DNA of 64,000 bases from Phaeocystidibacter luteus (GTDB lineage: Bacteria; Bacteroidota; Bacteroidia; Flavobacteriales; Schleiferiaceae), in assembly GCF_008933115.1 (NCBI RefSeq), contig NZ_WBVO01000003.1, positions 186,001-250,000 on the forward strand, written 5' to 3'. Below the pieces are notes generated by a model. That model ran no database searches. It was given only the letters and a program-made list of their open reading frames with translations, and was not told the DNA's origin. Below are positions 18,001-25,474 of the stretch, piece by piece. Position 1 is the stretch's first letter; every line of letters begins with the position of its first letter. A program made the position numbers and the translations under genes.

Positions 18001-19424
18001 TTACGGGAACATACACCCTTACGGAAGGAACCTTGCTCCCGGGATACCTTCCGGAGCCTGTATTCTTCGGTATGAGCGATGTTAATGGATGGGCTCCAGG
18101 AGTGCCATTCGCCTTTGGTTTCCAAACGCCGGTTGCGGAACAGTTGGCAGAATTGGAACTTTCGGAATCTCCTGGAGAAGGCGACAACATCTATCTCACG
18201 CAAAAGCGAGGTCAGCCTAATCGCTACACAGAGACGCGCAACACCAACTTGCAAATTCGCGGTACGGTGGAGCCGATCAAGGACTTGAGAATTGATCTCA
18301 ACTTTACACGTCAAACCGGATATAACTTTAGCAGTGTGTTCCGATATGTTGGAGATCACCCGGATGACCAAGTCTTACGTGATGCCTACGGCGAAGGATT
18401 CCAGTTTTTGAATCCTATGGCGATGAACACCTACAACATCTCTTGGATTGCATGGGGAAGCGCTTTTGAATCTGCGGGTAGTGAATCGGCTGCTTACGAT
18501 AAGTTCTTGGAGAACCGATTTGTGGCTTCAGAAAGATTGGCGCAAGACTACTTCAATAGTGGACAGGATCCGAACTACCAGCTGATTGACCGCCAGGACA
18601 GTGGCTATGTCGGATACTCCGTTTATTCCCAGCAGGCGATGATTCCATCCTTCATATCTGCTTACGGTGGAGATCCAATTGATCAAGTAGGGTTGAGCTT
18701 GGATGAGCTTCCAAGAATTCCGATGCCGAATTGGCGAGTGAACTACACTGGATTGATGCGTTTGGAATGGTTCAAGGAGAAATTCTCAAGCTTCACGTTG
18801 AGTTCTTCGTACAATTCTACAATGCAGATTGCGAACTATCAGACTAACCTGTTGCGTCAGCAGGCAATCCTAGAAGATCCAACAGTTAATCCGATTGATC
18901 CAACGGGTGATTTTATGCCGGAGAATCAGGTAAGTCAGGTTACGATGTCCGAGAGCTTCCGTCCTCTTGTAGGGTTCAACATGAGAATGAAGAACAACAC
19001 AACCTTCAAGATTGACTACAACCGCGATAGAAACATCTCATTGAGCTTGGCGAACCAACAGATTACGGATACAAAGGGCAATGAATTCACAATCGGCGCC
19101 GGTTACATTATCAAGGATGTGAAGTTCAACTTGATTCGCACTGGTAGAAACCGAACGGCTGTCAACTCTAACTTGGAGTTACGTCTCGATTTGTCGATTA
19201 GAGATAACATCACGGTAATTCGTCGTATTGCGCAGGGTGACGATCAGGTGACAGCGGGTCAGCGTTTGACAACCATCAAGTTTACAGCTGATTACAAGCT
19301 TTCGCGAAGAATCACGGCACAGTTCTACTACGATCAGAACATCGCGACATTCAAAACTTCAAGTGCCTTCCCGACCAACCGTGTTCAAACCGGTATTGCA
19401 GTTCGTTTGAGTTTAGCAAACTGA
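12090..19424 (+). CDS. sprA: T9SS outer membrane translocon protein SprA (Sov)
   Basis: A 2444-aa protein, within the usual 2,300-2,500 range for SprA/Sov, the very large single-chain beta-barrel that carries folded T9SS cargo across the outer membrane and binds PorV. An N-terminal hydrophobic segment (about residues 7-22) is the signal sequence. The rest is dense in Asn/Asp/Gln and aromatic-alternating strands, ending RVQTGIAVRLSLAN. The start is TTG, 2 nt after the ruvA stop; no in-frame ATG or GTG upstream is compatible. The rare start may hold translation low or couple it to ruvA. The downstream order gcvH-vanZ-tonB is also typical of the sprA neighbourhood. Confidence 0.96.
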   Translation: MRLSVAKPLLPILIALPLLWSFSTSSEFVSGYEAPSAIALVDTGDPDSLIYPIPDGESGGVYLNDPSNVREEVTFDPATGFYTIQKYIGNVPYGDPIILTSQQYYDRVFTEIDQEYFPERVEQTSRATSSGGSGDDRESDGLIPDIQINSETFADIFGGNTIEIRPQGTAEIRFGGRYQKIENPIIPVRNQRTFAFDFDQRIQMNITGKIGERLRLSTNYDTEATFAFENKMKLEFQGQEDDIIKNLEMGNVSLPVNSSLITGAQSLFGVKGKFQFGKTTITSVFSEQRSQSQSLSIQGGATQQEFEIWGDQYEANRHYFLSQYFRNHYEEWLSTMPVINSPIQITKVEVWVTNRRSVTQDVRNIVAFMDLGENQNAAYRDGNRPLGGPDIFPGSSTSEFPNNGANQLDPAELTAQYPGVRDIGDVNAVLNSAGFIESTEYVELTNARKLQPSQYKLDPQLGTISLNEALNQDEVLAVAFQYTAFGQTYQVGEFSTDGVNPPSTLVVKMLKSTILDVKIPIWDLMMKNVYSLGAFQVSREDFRLQVLYMNDETGTPIPFLPNSNLEDTLLLNVMKLDQLNFNNDPVPDGMFDFVDGITINPQNGRLYFPVLEPFGQNLSDNLDTEEARDQYVYQELYDSTRFRAQDQTAKNKFLLKGQYKSSSGSVIQLNAFNIPQGSVTVSAGGAKLTEGQDYTVDYNLGQVRIINESILNSGVPINVSFENNSLFNFQTKTFAGATFDHRVSDNFNVGGAILHLRERPLTQKVNIGDEPIANTIYGLNTQYSQNVPVLTRIVDAIPFIDTKEPSSIQFQGEFAHMIPGSPSGIKIGDDGATTYIDDFESSQTNIDIRGATSWLLASTPANQPALFPEGDLSQDLAYNYNRAKLAWYIIDPVFYADNAQTPDNIRADKDIISDHRQRPVDIQEVFPNTSLQQGTTVRNIAMFDLAFYPNERGPYNFEVEPTNYSAGINADGELRDPESRWGGIMRPLQVNNFEEQNIEFIQFWIMDPYLEADDANNPGGDLYFNLGSVSEDILKDGRQSFENGLAADGSIGSLDSTVWGYTSQNQPIVDAFDNDPDARPNQDIGLDGLTTEQERGWSYQGSQTYLQRIEAAFGTASNAYASANNDPSADDFTYYRGQALDDANADVLERYKNFNGTEGNSSTDQVGGFPAFATNLPDKEDVNRDLTLSKTETYFQYRVSLRREDLQTVGENYITDIYETNAPTPNGQSRPTRWIQFKIPIFEPDQRIGQINDFRSIRFIRMIMRGFAQKTVVRFARLDLVRGEWRRYQFDLANLNEQVPIDGSTNTIFNVNAVNLEENGDRDPINYVLPPGIERQILFGNTSTVQQNEQSLSMYVCNLEDGDARAVFRNLQLDMRMYGRLKMFAHAEAGSASEILKDGDINLFVRLGSDYNSNYYEFELPLTVTQWGDNNPNNVWPTANNIDLDFDDLTDVKLERDRAMQGDPNMNRQTLYTVSRGGGQIGVLGSPNLGNVRTVMIGIRNPKRVLNGPDDGQAKCAEVWVNELRMTEFDNRGGWAANARMTAKLADFANVSVTGNYSSVGFGSLDQGPQERNQFEALSYNLQTNVELGKFFNDDYGIRVPVFFNLSEEWKNPMFNPLDPDIEFPVAVENLETQAQRDSLKQASQDYTIRRDVNFTNVRKERSGASGRAPQIYDIENFSVSYSFSEVYRRNINTRLDRRVDHRGTLNYTYQTNATKLKPFESMISSEYLALIRDFNFQLYPQRFSFRGDVVRSYQQLQMRNVDNPDPKFALPVNWNKNFTMDRNYNLAWDFTERLKMDYNAVQRVRFDELAGPINNPNAQEFLNNNLRDFGRPTQFHQQINLTWQLPIDKIPYLQFINASVRYSGDYDWNAISLRAQQDTALNYGNTIQNSSNWQGNLNLNMTTLYNKFGFINRLSQPSQQMRRNGPVRRQLPGSNQQQSTLEEDEDDGKEGFGMKAARFGVGLLTMVKNVTGTYTLTEGTLLPGYLPEPVFFGMSDVNGWAPGVPFAFGFQTPVAEQLAELELSESPGEGDNIYLTQKRGQPNRYTETRNTNLQIRGTVEPIKDLRIDLNFTRQTGYNFSSVFRYVGDHPDDQVLRDAYGEGFQFLNPMAMNTYNISWIAWGSAFESAGSESAAYDKFLENRFVASERLAQDYFNSGQDPNYQLIDRQDSGYVGYSVYSQQAMIPSFISAYGGDPIDQVGLSLDELPRIPMPNWRVNYTGLMRLEWFKEKFSSFTLSSSYNSTMQIANYQTNLLRQQAILEDPTVNPIDPTGDFMPENQVSQVTMSESFRPLVGFNMRMKNNTTFKIDYNRDRNISLSLANQQITDTKGNEFTIGAGYIIKDVKFNLIRTGRNRTAVNSNLELRLDLSIRDNITVIRRIAQGDDQVTAGQRLTTIKFTADYKLSRRITAQFYYDQNIATFKTSSAFPTNRVQTGIAVRLSLAN

Positions 19425-19427
19425 TGC

Positions 19428-19459
19428 TTGCAAGTCAGGGTCGGAATCTCATACATTTG
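19428..19459 (+). promoter_or_regulatory. Promoter for gcvH
   Basis: TTG (19428-19430), a 21-nt spacer and a perfect TACATTTG (19452-19459), directly after the sprA stop. It lies inside a longer open frame and so fixes the gcvH start at 19476. Confidence 0.75.
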
Positions 19460-19475
19460 TGAAAAATTTACACTC

Positions 19476-19856
19476 ATGAATATTCCAGCTGAACTCAAGT
19501 ACTCTAAAGATCACGAGTGGATTCGTGTAGAGGGAGATGTTGCCGTAGTAGGTATTACAGACTTTGCTCAAAGCGAGCTTGGTGATATTGTTTTTGTTGA
19601 TATCGATCAAGAAGGCGAGACGCTCGATTCGGAAGAAGTATTTGGTTCGGTAGAAGCCGTGAAAACAGTTTCTGATTTGTTCATGCCAATTTCTGGAGAG
19701 GTTGCGGAAGTGAACGAACTTCTAGCGGATGAGCCAGAGAAGGTGAACGGAGATCCATACGGTGACGGATGGATGATCAAAATTAAGATGAGTGATAGCT
19801 CGGAGGTGGACGGATTGATGTCTGCTGACGAATACAAAGATCACATTGGGGGCTAA
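19476..19856 (+). CDS. gcvH: Glycine cleavage system H protein
   Basis: A 126-aa lipoyl-carrier protein that shuttles the aminomethyl group between the P, T and L proteins of the glycine cleavage system. The lipoyl-lysine is in [12 protein letters not shown] (Lys about 63), and [12 protein letters not shown] near the N-terminus is characteristic. The frame is open from 19428, but that stretch contains the promoter, and [10 protein letters not shown] is the family-type N-terminus. A strong terminator starts 21 nt after its stop, inside the vanZ reading frame. Confidence 0.96.
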   Translation: MNIPAELKYSKDHEWIRVEGDVAVVGITDFAQSELGDIVFVDIDQEGETLDSEEVFGSVEAVKTVSDLFMPISGEVAEVNELLADEPEKVNGDPYGDGWMIKIKMSDSSEVDGLMSADEYKDHIGG

Positions 19857-20232
19857 GAAAGCATCCTTTAAATATTACACCCCAGTCGTAAGCTGGGGTG
19901 TTTTTATTTTGGTGATGAGCTTATTGCCATCCCAAGAGCTTCCGAATACACTTGTGGAGATGAATGATTTGGTGATTCATGGAGGCATTTATGTGGTGTT
20001 TTCTGCGGCATTAAGTTGGGCATACTTCAAAATGGGTGTGCTAGATTTTCGCAAGACCTTATTTGTGTTATCCAGTTCAATACTCTTTGGGGTATTCATT
20101 GAATTTGCCCAGGCTTCCCTCACTACGTACCGCCATTTTGAGTTTGCAGATATAGGAGCGAATTCAGTCGGAGCCATTCTGGGTTCACTAGTTTCATTTT
20201 TGATTTACAGACGACTTGTAAAGACCGCTTAA
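19846..20232 (+). CDS. VanZ-like family membrane protein
   Basis: A 128-aa protein with four predicted membrane helices. The first contains [20 protein letters not shown], and GVFIEFAQ and [18 protein letters not shown] are the conserved VanZ-like motifs. Molecular role unknown. The only start covering the first helix is TTG at 19846, overlapping the end of gcvH by 11 nt. A textbook intrinsic terminator (19877-19909) lies within codons about 11-22, so full-length mRNA from the gcvH promoter would require read-through. A later ATG (19914) would lose the first helix and is less likely. Confidence 0.8.
   Translation: MGAKKASFKYYTPVVSWGVFILVMSLLPSQELPNTLVEMNDLVIHGGIYVVFSAALSWAYFKMGVLDFRKTLFVLSSSILFGVFIEFAQASLTTYRHFEFADIGANSVGAILGSLVSFLIYRRLVKTA
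19877..19909 (+). terminator. Intrinsic terminator embedded in the 5' coding region of vanZ
   Basis: A perfect 9-bp stem ACACCCCAG (19877-19885)/CTGGGGTGT (19893-19901), 7-nt loop, then TTTTTATTTT. It follows the gcvH stop by 21 nt and lies fully within the vanZ frame. It probably ends most gcvH transcripts and throttles vanZ. Confidence 0.75.
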
Positions 20233-20281
20233 AAGTTGGTCTGGTTCTTGTGTTCTGTTGAGTGAATCAATATTCCTCATT

Positions 20282-20980
20282 ATGGCACGTAAAGAATCCT
20301 CTGCAAGCCTTGAACGTTATCGAGTGACGTTCTTTATGGTTGGACTAGTGCTCGCTCTCGTGGCAGCTCTCACCACACTCGAATGGACCTTTATCGATAA
20401 AGAGGTGGCTGTATTGCCTCCTGCACCCCGGGATACGGATGTGGTCACAATTATTCCTCAGACCTATCGACAGCAAAGAGAAGTTCCCAAAGAGACCAAT
20501 TACGATCAGGTGAACGACGAAATCTTCACCAACTATGAAGAGCCTTCGTTCGTAGATACTAAGACTGATTTAGGATTGGGCGATGATGATCAATATGCGG
20601 TCATCGAACCTATTCCAGGAATCGACTACACCATTCCGGTCGACGAATTTGCGCTTTCGAGACTTCCGATATACAGCGGTTGTGAAACGGTGAGCGCCGA
20701 CGACAGAACGGAGTGTATGCGAGAATCGCTTCGTCAACAGATTCAAGAAAAATTGAAAATAGACGACTTCAATGTGCCGTACACAACAACAGTTTACATT
20801 GAGTTCGTTGTAGATACACAGGGCAAAATCAGCAGTGTGCAAGTGCTTCGCGCTCCATCGGCACACATTGAGATCCAACTAAAGGAAATCATGATGAATT
20901 TGCCGCCATTTATGCCGGGACAGCGAAATGGACATGACCAGGCGGTTAAGTTGTACTTACCAGTGCGACTTAGTCGATGA
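20282..20980 (+). CDS. TonB-type energy transducer (first of pair)
   Basis: A 232-aa protein with one N-terminal membrane helix (about residues 16-38), an acidic periplasmic linker with few prolines, and a TonB C-terminal domain (VYIEFVVDTQGKISSVQVLRAP). A cysteine pair, PIYSGCETVSADDRTECMR, precedes that domain and may form a disulfide. TonB proteins carry proton-motive energy to outer-membrane receptors. The ATG at 20282 is preferred to an upstream TTG. A second transducer follows 53 nt later. No ExbB/ExbD or receptor is nearby, so the partner is unknown. Confidence 0.85.
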   Translation: MARKESSASLERYRVTFFMVGLVLALVAALTTLEWTFIDKEVAVLPPAPRDTDVVTIIPQTYRQQREVPKETNYDQVNDEIFTNYEEPSFVDTKTDLGLGDDDQYAVIEPIPGIDYTIPVDEFALSRLPIYSGCETVSADDRTECMRESLRQQIQEKLKIDDFNVPYTTTVYIEFVVDTQGKISSVQVLRAPSAHIEIQLKEIMMNLPPFMPGQRNGHDQAVKLYLPVRLSR

Positions 20981-21007
20981 GATGACAAATTATTCTAGGA
21001 ATCCTAT

Positions 21008-21015
21008 TATCTTAG
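21008..21015 (+). promoter_or_regulatory. Weak -7-like element before second tonB
   Basis: TATCTTAG matches TAnnTTTG at 7 of 8 positions, 18 nt before the ATG at 21034. No -33 TTG seen. Confidence 0.35.
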
Positions 21016-21033
21016 CACCAGAAATTTCTTCGT

Positions 21034-21744
21034 ATGAAATCGAGAAAGACAGAAAAAGCAAATCTTGAGTTGAGAAGAGGCCTCTTCCGTGATATCGGAT
21101 TGGTACTCGGGCTTGTAGTGATCTACGGGCTCATGTCAGCTAAGTTCTACCCAGAGAAAGTAAAAGGTCTCGCTATTGAAGGCGGAAACATTGAAGAGGA
21201 GGTAATTCCAATTACCAAGCCTGATATGCCTAAGCCACCACCACCGCCAGAAGCTCCGCCTGAGGTGCTCGAAGTTGTGGAAGATGATATCGAAATCGAC
21301 GAAATCGAGCTCGAGTCAACTGAAGTTTCAGAAGACACTGAGATCGCTTTGATCGAGGAAGTTGCCGAAGCATCTGATGAGGTATTTGACTTTGTTCGTG
21401 TAGAAGCCTACCCAGTATTCCCTGGATGTGAAGGTGAGCCAACAAATGATGACAAGTATCGTTGCTTCGAAACTCAAGTTCGTTCACGCATTGGTGCGGA
21501 GTTCGAGTTCCCTGCTATCGCCCGTCAAATGGGTACAGGTGGTAAGGCGTATGTAAACTTCATCATCGAACGCGACGGAAGCATCTCCAACGTACAAATC
21601 GTTCGTTCTTCTGGTGATGCGAGTATCGACCAAGAAGCGGTTCGCTCTGTAAAGGCAGCCCTTCCTAAAATGACTCCAGCGAAAGTTGGTGGTCGAGCAG
21701 TACGTATGACTTACACAGTGCCAATTAACGCACGTATTCAATAA
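21034..21744 (+). CDS. TonB-type energy transducer (second of pair)
   Basis: A 236-aa protein. A membrane helix (about residues 20-38) is followed by a proline stretch (KPDMPKPPPPPEAPPE), a strongly acidic linker, and a TonB C-terminal domain (GKAYVNFIIERDGSISNVQIVRS ... MTYTVPI). It has the same cysteine-pair layout as its neighbour (YPVFPGCEGEP ... YRCFE) but a conventional Pro-rich periplasmic spacer. It probably works with ExbB/ExbD encoded elsewhere. A terminator follows at 21768. Confidence 0.9.
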   Translation: MKSRKTEKANLELRRGLFRDIGLVLGLVVIYGLMSAKFYPEKVKGLAIEGGNIEEEVIPITKPDMPKPPPPPEAPPEVLEVVEDDIEIDEIELESTEVSEDTEIALIEEVAEASDEVFDFVRVEAYPVFPGCEGEPTNDDKYRCFETQVRSRIGAEFEFPAIARQMGTGGKAYVNFIIERDGSISNVQIVRSSGDASIDQEAVRSVKAALPKMTPAKVGGRAVRMTYTVPINARIQ

Positions 21745-21767
21745 AAGCATAAAGGTATGTACCTTTG

Positions 21768-21794
21768 AAACCTCCCACCTTGGGAGGTTTTTTT
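21768..21794 (+). terminator. Intrinsic terminator after tonB pair
   Basis: AAACCTCCCA (21768-21777) pairs with TGGGAGGTTT (21781-21790) across a 3-nt loop, with a T run to 21794. Confidence 0.9.
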
Positions 21795-21816
21795 ATGCCG
21801 AAAATCGAAGCCTAGA

Positions 21817-22611
21817 ATGGACAAGTACACATCCGCAATCCACGCAACACTAGACGGTGGAAAAGCTATCCTCGACGTTTACCACAAAGAAGAAACTATT
21901 AAAGTTCTCGAGAAGGAAGATAAATCTCCGCTCACGGAAGCCGATATGGCTGCCCATACGGCCATTATGAAATGGCTTGACCAGACGGATATTCCGGTAT
22001 TGAGTGAAGAAGGAAAGTCGATTGCCTTCGAGGAAAGGTCTGCATGGGGAACCCTTTGGGTTGTGGACCCGTTAGACGGAACTAAGGAATTCATCAAAAG
22101 AAATGGTGAATTCACTGTGAACATTGCCTTGGTTGAGAATGGTGTGCCTGTGTTCGGAGTGATTTACGTTCCAGTGAAACACACACTTTATTTTGGCGGG
22201 ACAGCGATAGGATCGTTTAAAGTTGAGCGCATTTCGTCAGATACGCAGTTTGATTCGATGGACGAACTAATGACGGCAGCGACCAAGCTTCCGGGCAATA
22301 CACCAAAAACCTTCACGGTAGTTGGAAGCCGTTCTCACATGAACGACGATACAAAGGAGTACATCGATTCACTTAAGGAGGAGCACGGTGATGTTGAAAT
22401 CATGTCGAAGGGCAGCTCATTGAAGATATGTATGGTCGTTGAAGGCGAGGCGCATGAATACCCGCGTTTTGCTCCGACCATGGAATGGGATACAGCGGCT
22501 GGACATGCCTTGGTTTTAGGTGTTGGGAAGCAGATGGTTATCCCAAGTTCTGGCGAGCCGTTGCAGTACAATAAGCGTGATTTGCTAAATCCTTACTTTC
22601 TAGTAAAGTAG
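21817..22611 (+). CDS. cysQ: 3'(2'),5'-bisphosphate nucleotidase CysQ
   Basis: A 264-aa member of the inositol monophosphatase-like, Mg-dependent, Li-sensitive family. DKSPLTEADMAAH and WVVDPLDGTKEFI carry the metal ligands, and MEWDTAAGHAL is the C-terminal motif. It hydrolyses 3'-phosphoadenosine 5'-phosphate, a by-product of sulfate assimilation, to AMP. No other sulfate-assimilation gene is in the window. The terminator just upstream separates it from tonB, and the ctaB promoter begins within 20 nt of its stop. Confidence 0.93.
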   Translation: MDKYTSAIHATLDGGKAILDVYHKEETIKVLEKEDKSPLTEADMAAHTAIMKWLDQTDIPVLSEEGKSIAFEERSAWGTLWVVDPLDGTKEFIKRNGEFTVNIALVENGVPVFGVIYVPVKHTLYFGGTAIGSFKVERISSDTQFDSMDELMTAATKLPGNTPKTFTVVGSRSHMNDDTKEYIDSLKEEHGDVEIMSKGSSLKICMVVEGEAHEYPRFAPTMEWDTAAGHALVLGVGKQMVIPSSGEPLQYNKRDLLNPYFLVK

Positions 22612-22624
22612 GAACAATATCGTC

Positions 22625-22655
22625 TTGGTAACTGTTCTACTGTGCAGTATCTTTG
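22625..22655 (+). promoter_or_regulatory. Promoter for heme O synthase / oxidase operon
   Basis: TTG (22625-22627), a 20-nt spacer and a perfect TATCTTTG (22648-22655). It overlaps the first codons of the longer open frame and so places the true start at the ATG 22664, 8 nt after the -7 element. Confidence 0.8.
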
Positions 22656-22663
22656 CGGTCCGA

Positions 22664-23572
22664 ATGAAAGAGAGCTCTACCACATATTTGGGTGGGTCGC
22701 GAACTTTACAAGCGCGACTTTCAGATTACACGCAACTTCTCAAGTTTCGACTCACATCGAGCGTCGTTTTCTCGGCCTCTGCTGGATATCTTCTTGCTAC
22801 AGATAGCTTTAACTGGAGCGTGTTCGTTGCGCTGGTTTTAGGAGGCTTCTTAACGGTAGGGGCTTCGAACGCTTTCAATCAGATTTGGGAGAGAAACCGC
22901 GACGCCTTGATGAACCGCACCAAGAATCGTCCATTGGCAGCCGGAAGGATGTCGGTAACCGAAGGCTTAATTGTTAGCACGCTCGCTCTGATTGCTGGCG
23001 CTGTATTGCTCTTTAGGATTAACCCGATGAGCGCATACTTCGGTTTGTTGTCGGTCGGACTATACACCTTGGTGTACACACCGATGAAGGCGCGGACCCC
23101 GTGGGCTGTGTTTGTAGGAGCTTTTCCTGGCGCTATTCCATTCATGCTTGGATGGGTGGCTGCAACAAATGACTTTGATATTGAACCAGGGCTTCTTTTT
23201 GCTGTTCAGTTTTTCTGGCAGTTCCCTCACTTTTGGGCTATTGGTTGGGTTGCGTATGAAGATTATGCAAAGGCCGGGTATTATCTTTTGCCTACACGAA
23301 AGAGAGATCAGACCTCGGCTAATTTGATTATCACCTACACCATCTGGACCATCTTTGTGAGTCTGTTGCCCGTCTTCTCTTTTACTGGAGCTTTGACGCT
23401 AAGTATACCATCTGCAATTGTAGTTTTCCTCTTGGGGTTATGGTTGTTGAGTAAGGCTATAAAGCTCAAGAGAAATCCGGGTAGAGAGGCAGCTCGAAGC
23501 TTGATGCTGACGAGTGTTGGATACTTGCCGCTGGTACAAATTGTTTACGTCCTCGAACGATACTTGTTCTGA
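22664..23572 (+). CDS. ctaB: Protoheme IX farnesyltransferase (heme O synthase)
   Basis: A 302-aa UbiA-superfamily membrane enzyme that attaches farnesyl to heme b to make heme o for cytochrome oxidases. NAFNQIWERNRDALMNRTKNRPL carries the first polyprenyl-diphosphate/metal motif (read in two parts), and WQFPHFWAIGWVAYEDYAKAG is the family signature around the second site. About eight or nine membrane helices. It is the first gene of an operon with oxidase subunits III and IV and assembly factors; the next ORF starts 2 nt after its stop. Confidence 0.95.
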   Translation: MKESSTTYLGGSRTLQARLSDYTQLLKFRLTSSVVFSASAGYLLATDSFNWSVFVALVLGGFLTVGASNAFNQIWERNRDALMNRTKNRPLAAGRMSVTEGLIVSTLALIAGAVLLFRINPMSAYFGLLSVGLYTLVYTPMKARTPWAVFVGAFPGAIPFMLGWVAATNDFDIEPGLLFAVQFFWQFPHFWAIGWVAYEDYAKAGYYLLPTRKRDQTSANLIITYTIWTIFVSLLPVFSFTGALTLSIPSAIVVFLLGLWLLSKAIKLKRNPGREAARSLMLTSVGYLPLVQIVYVLERYLF

Positions 23573-23574
23573 TT

Positions 23575-24159
23575 ATGACTGATGCTACGTTAAAGCAACA
23601 AAGGAAGAGAGCTGCTAAGCCCATGTTGTGGATTGGTATTGCCTCTATGGTGATGATGTTTGCTGGATTGACCTCTGGTTACATTGTTTCTCGATCGTAC
23701 TTGATGGATGAAAGCGGATGGTTGATGTTCGAGATTCCGTCAATTTTCTACGTTTCTACAGCTGTTATTTTGGCGAGTAGCGGTACTATGATGCTCGCGG
23801 TAAAATCCAGTCGGAAGGGTGATTTTTCGGCAACAACCCGATGGATCTTAATCTCTGTGGTCTTGGGAACAGCATTTGGCTTTTTGCAGTTCTTTGGATG
23901 GAACGAACTCTTCAATTCAAACATATTCTTTGCTGGAATTCAAGCGAATACGGCAGGGTCGTGGTTCTACGTGATCACAGGATTTCACCTGCTTCACGTG
24001 GTAGGTGGATGGATAGCTTTGATTGTTACTGCAATTAAGTCAACTATAGGAAAGTACACGGTTAATGACTACCAAGGAGTAGAGATGGCAGCAATTTTCT
24101 GGCATTTCGTGGATATCTTGTGGGTGTTATTATTACTGTTTTTGGCAATAAATCGTTAA
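23575..24159 (+). CDS. Cytochrome c oxidase subunit III family protein, short form
   Basis: A 194-aa protein with five predicted membrane helices. FAGLTSGYIVSR, NTAGSWFYVITGFHLLHVVGGWIAL (read in two parts) and EMAAIFWHFVDILWVLL match heme-copper oxidase subunit III, which stabilises the catalytic subunit and may guide proton uptake. Bacteroidota oxidase operons often encode two successive subunit III-like proteins, a short and a long one; this is the short one. It lies between ctaB and the longer paralogue. Confidence 0.9.
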   Translation: MTDATLKQQRKRAAKPMLWIGIASMVMMFAGLTSGYIVSRSYLMDESGWLMFEIPSIFYVSTAVILASSGTMMLAVKSSRKGDFSATTRWILISVVLGTAFGFLQFFGWNELFNSNIFFAGIQANTAGSWFYVITGFHLLHVVGGWIALIVTAIKSTIGKYTVNDYQGVEMAAIFWHFVDILWVLLLLFLAINR

Positions 24160-24187
24160 ACTTGCAGCGAAATTTAATCCACTAAAC

Positions 24188-25129
24188 ATGGCGACGACTA
24201 CGTCAATGGAAATGCCTCAAGACGAAAAAGTTTGGGGCGGAGGGAACCAGCCGATGGGCGCGAGCTACGGCAAACTAATGATGTGGTTCTTCTTGATTTC
24301 TGATGCCTTGACATTCTCAGGCTTCCTTACCGCATACGGTTTGATGCGATTCAAGTATGAAACTACTTGGCCTATCGCGGAGCGTGTATTTACACACTTC
24401 CCTGGCTTAGAAGGTGATCAACCGCTACTCTACGTAGCCTTGATGACGTTCATCTTGATTATGTCATCCGTGACTATGGTACTAGCGGTACACGAAGGGA
24501 AAAACAACCGCAAAATTCGCGTTGGCCTCTGGATGCTAGCGACCATTGTTGGTGGACTTATCTTCCTCGGATCTCAAGCTTGGGAGTGGTATCACTTCAT
24601 CATTGGAGACAAGGGAGGTATCGAATTGGCTACAACTGAAATTGTACGTCCAGCTGATGCCGATGGCAATTTCCTTACTCTTTCTGAACTCGTTCACGGT
24701 GAAGCTGGTGGCCATGGTCATCACGAACACTTCACTATCAAGCAAGTACAAGATGCGTTTGCTCACGGAGATTACACACTTCGCTTCCCTGGAAAGGATA
24801 AAGAGTACGGTGTGATGAATCCAGACAACCTAATCGCACACGACGAGGCCGTAGAGCTTCTCGCTTCTGCAGATGTGGTTCAAGGTGCAAATATGACACG
24901 CAACGAGTACGGTCATAAGCAGTTCGCAAACTTCTTCTTCTTCATTACTGGCTTCCACGGGTTCCACGTATTCTCTGGAGTAGTATTGAACTTTATCATT
25001 TTCTACAACGTAATGTTGGGGACATACCAAAGAAGAGGACACTACGAAATGGTAGAGAAAGTCGGTTTGTACTGGCACTTCGTCGACCTTGTATGGGTAT
25101 TCGTATTTACCTTCTTCTACCTCGTATAA
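24188..25129 (+). CDS. Cytochrome c oxidase subunit III, long form
   Basis: A 313-aa subunit III-like protein. The first helices contain MMWFFLISDALTFSGFLTAY, and the C-terminal half has FFFFITGFHGFHVFSGV and EKVGLYWHFVDLVWVFVF. A soluble insertion (about residues 150-220, rich in His and acidic residues) separates the helix groups. It is part of an aa3/caa3-type oxidase whose subunits I and II are not in this window. The short paralogue is directly upstream and subunit IV directly downstream. Confidence 0.93.
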   Translation: MATTTSMEMPQDEKVWGGGNQPMGASYGKLMMWFFLISDALTFSGFLTAYGLMRFKYETTWPIAERVFTHFPGLEGDQPLLYVALMTFILIMSSVTMVLAVHEGKNNRKIRVGLWMLATIVGGLIFLGSQAWEWYHFIIGDKGGIELATTEIVRPADADGNFLTLSELVHGEAGGHGHHEHFTIKQVQDAFAHGDYTLRFPGKDKEYGVMNPDNLIAHDEAVELLASADVVQGANMTRNEYGHKQFANFFFFITGFHGFHVFSGVVLNFIIFYNVMLGTYQRRGHYEMVEKVGLYWHFVDLVWVFVFTFFYLV

Positions 25130-25150
25130 TTTTAGATATCCAAGGAAATT

Positions 25151-25474
25151 ATGTCAGATAATCACGCACACGGAGGAACACGCAGATTGTGGATGGTATT
25201 TTTCATCCTTCTCGTCGTAACTACAGTAGAAGTAGCATTGGGTATCATTAAGCCAGAAATCTTGATGGGATCACCTGGTGGTTTCACAAGCTGGTTGAAC
25301 TACATCTTCATCTTGTTGACGTTGTTCAAGGCCTACTACATCGTTGAAACATTCATGCACTTGGAAGGAGAGCGCAAAAGCCTTCGCCTAGCCATCTATC
25401 TTCCAGTACTCATCTTGATACCTTACTTGACTTTCATTCTCCTCGTTGAAGGAAGTGCATTGTTCGCAAGTTAA
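25151..25474 (+). CDS. Cytochrome c oxidase subunit IV family protein
   Basis: A 107-aa protein with three membrane helices. An N-terminal His-rich SDNHAHGG is followed by LWMVFFILLVVTTVEVALG and ILLTLFKAYYIVETFMHLEGE, the bacterial COX4/CtaF pattern. It is an accessory subunit of the terminal oxidase. Its TAA stop overlaps the sco ATG (TAATG), so the two are translationally coupled. Confidence 0.9.
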   Translation: MSDNHAHGGTRRLWMVFFILLVVTTVEVALGIIKPEILMGSPGGFTSWLNYIFILLTLFKAYYIVETFMHLEGERKSLRLAIYLPVLILIPYLTFILLVEGSALFAS

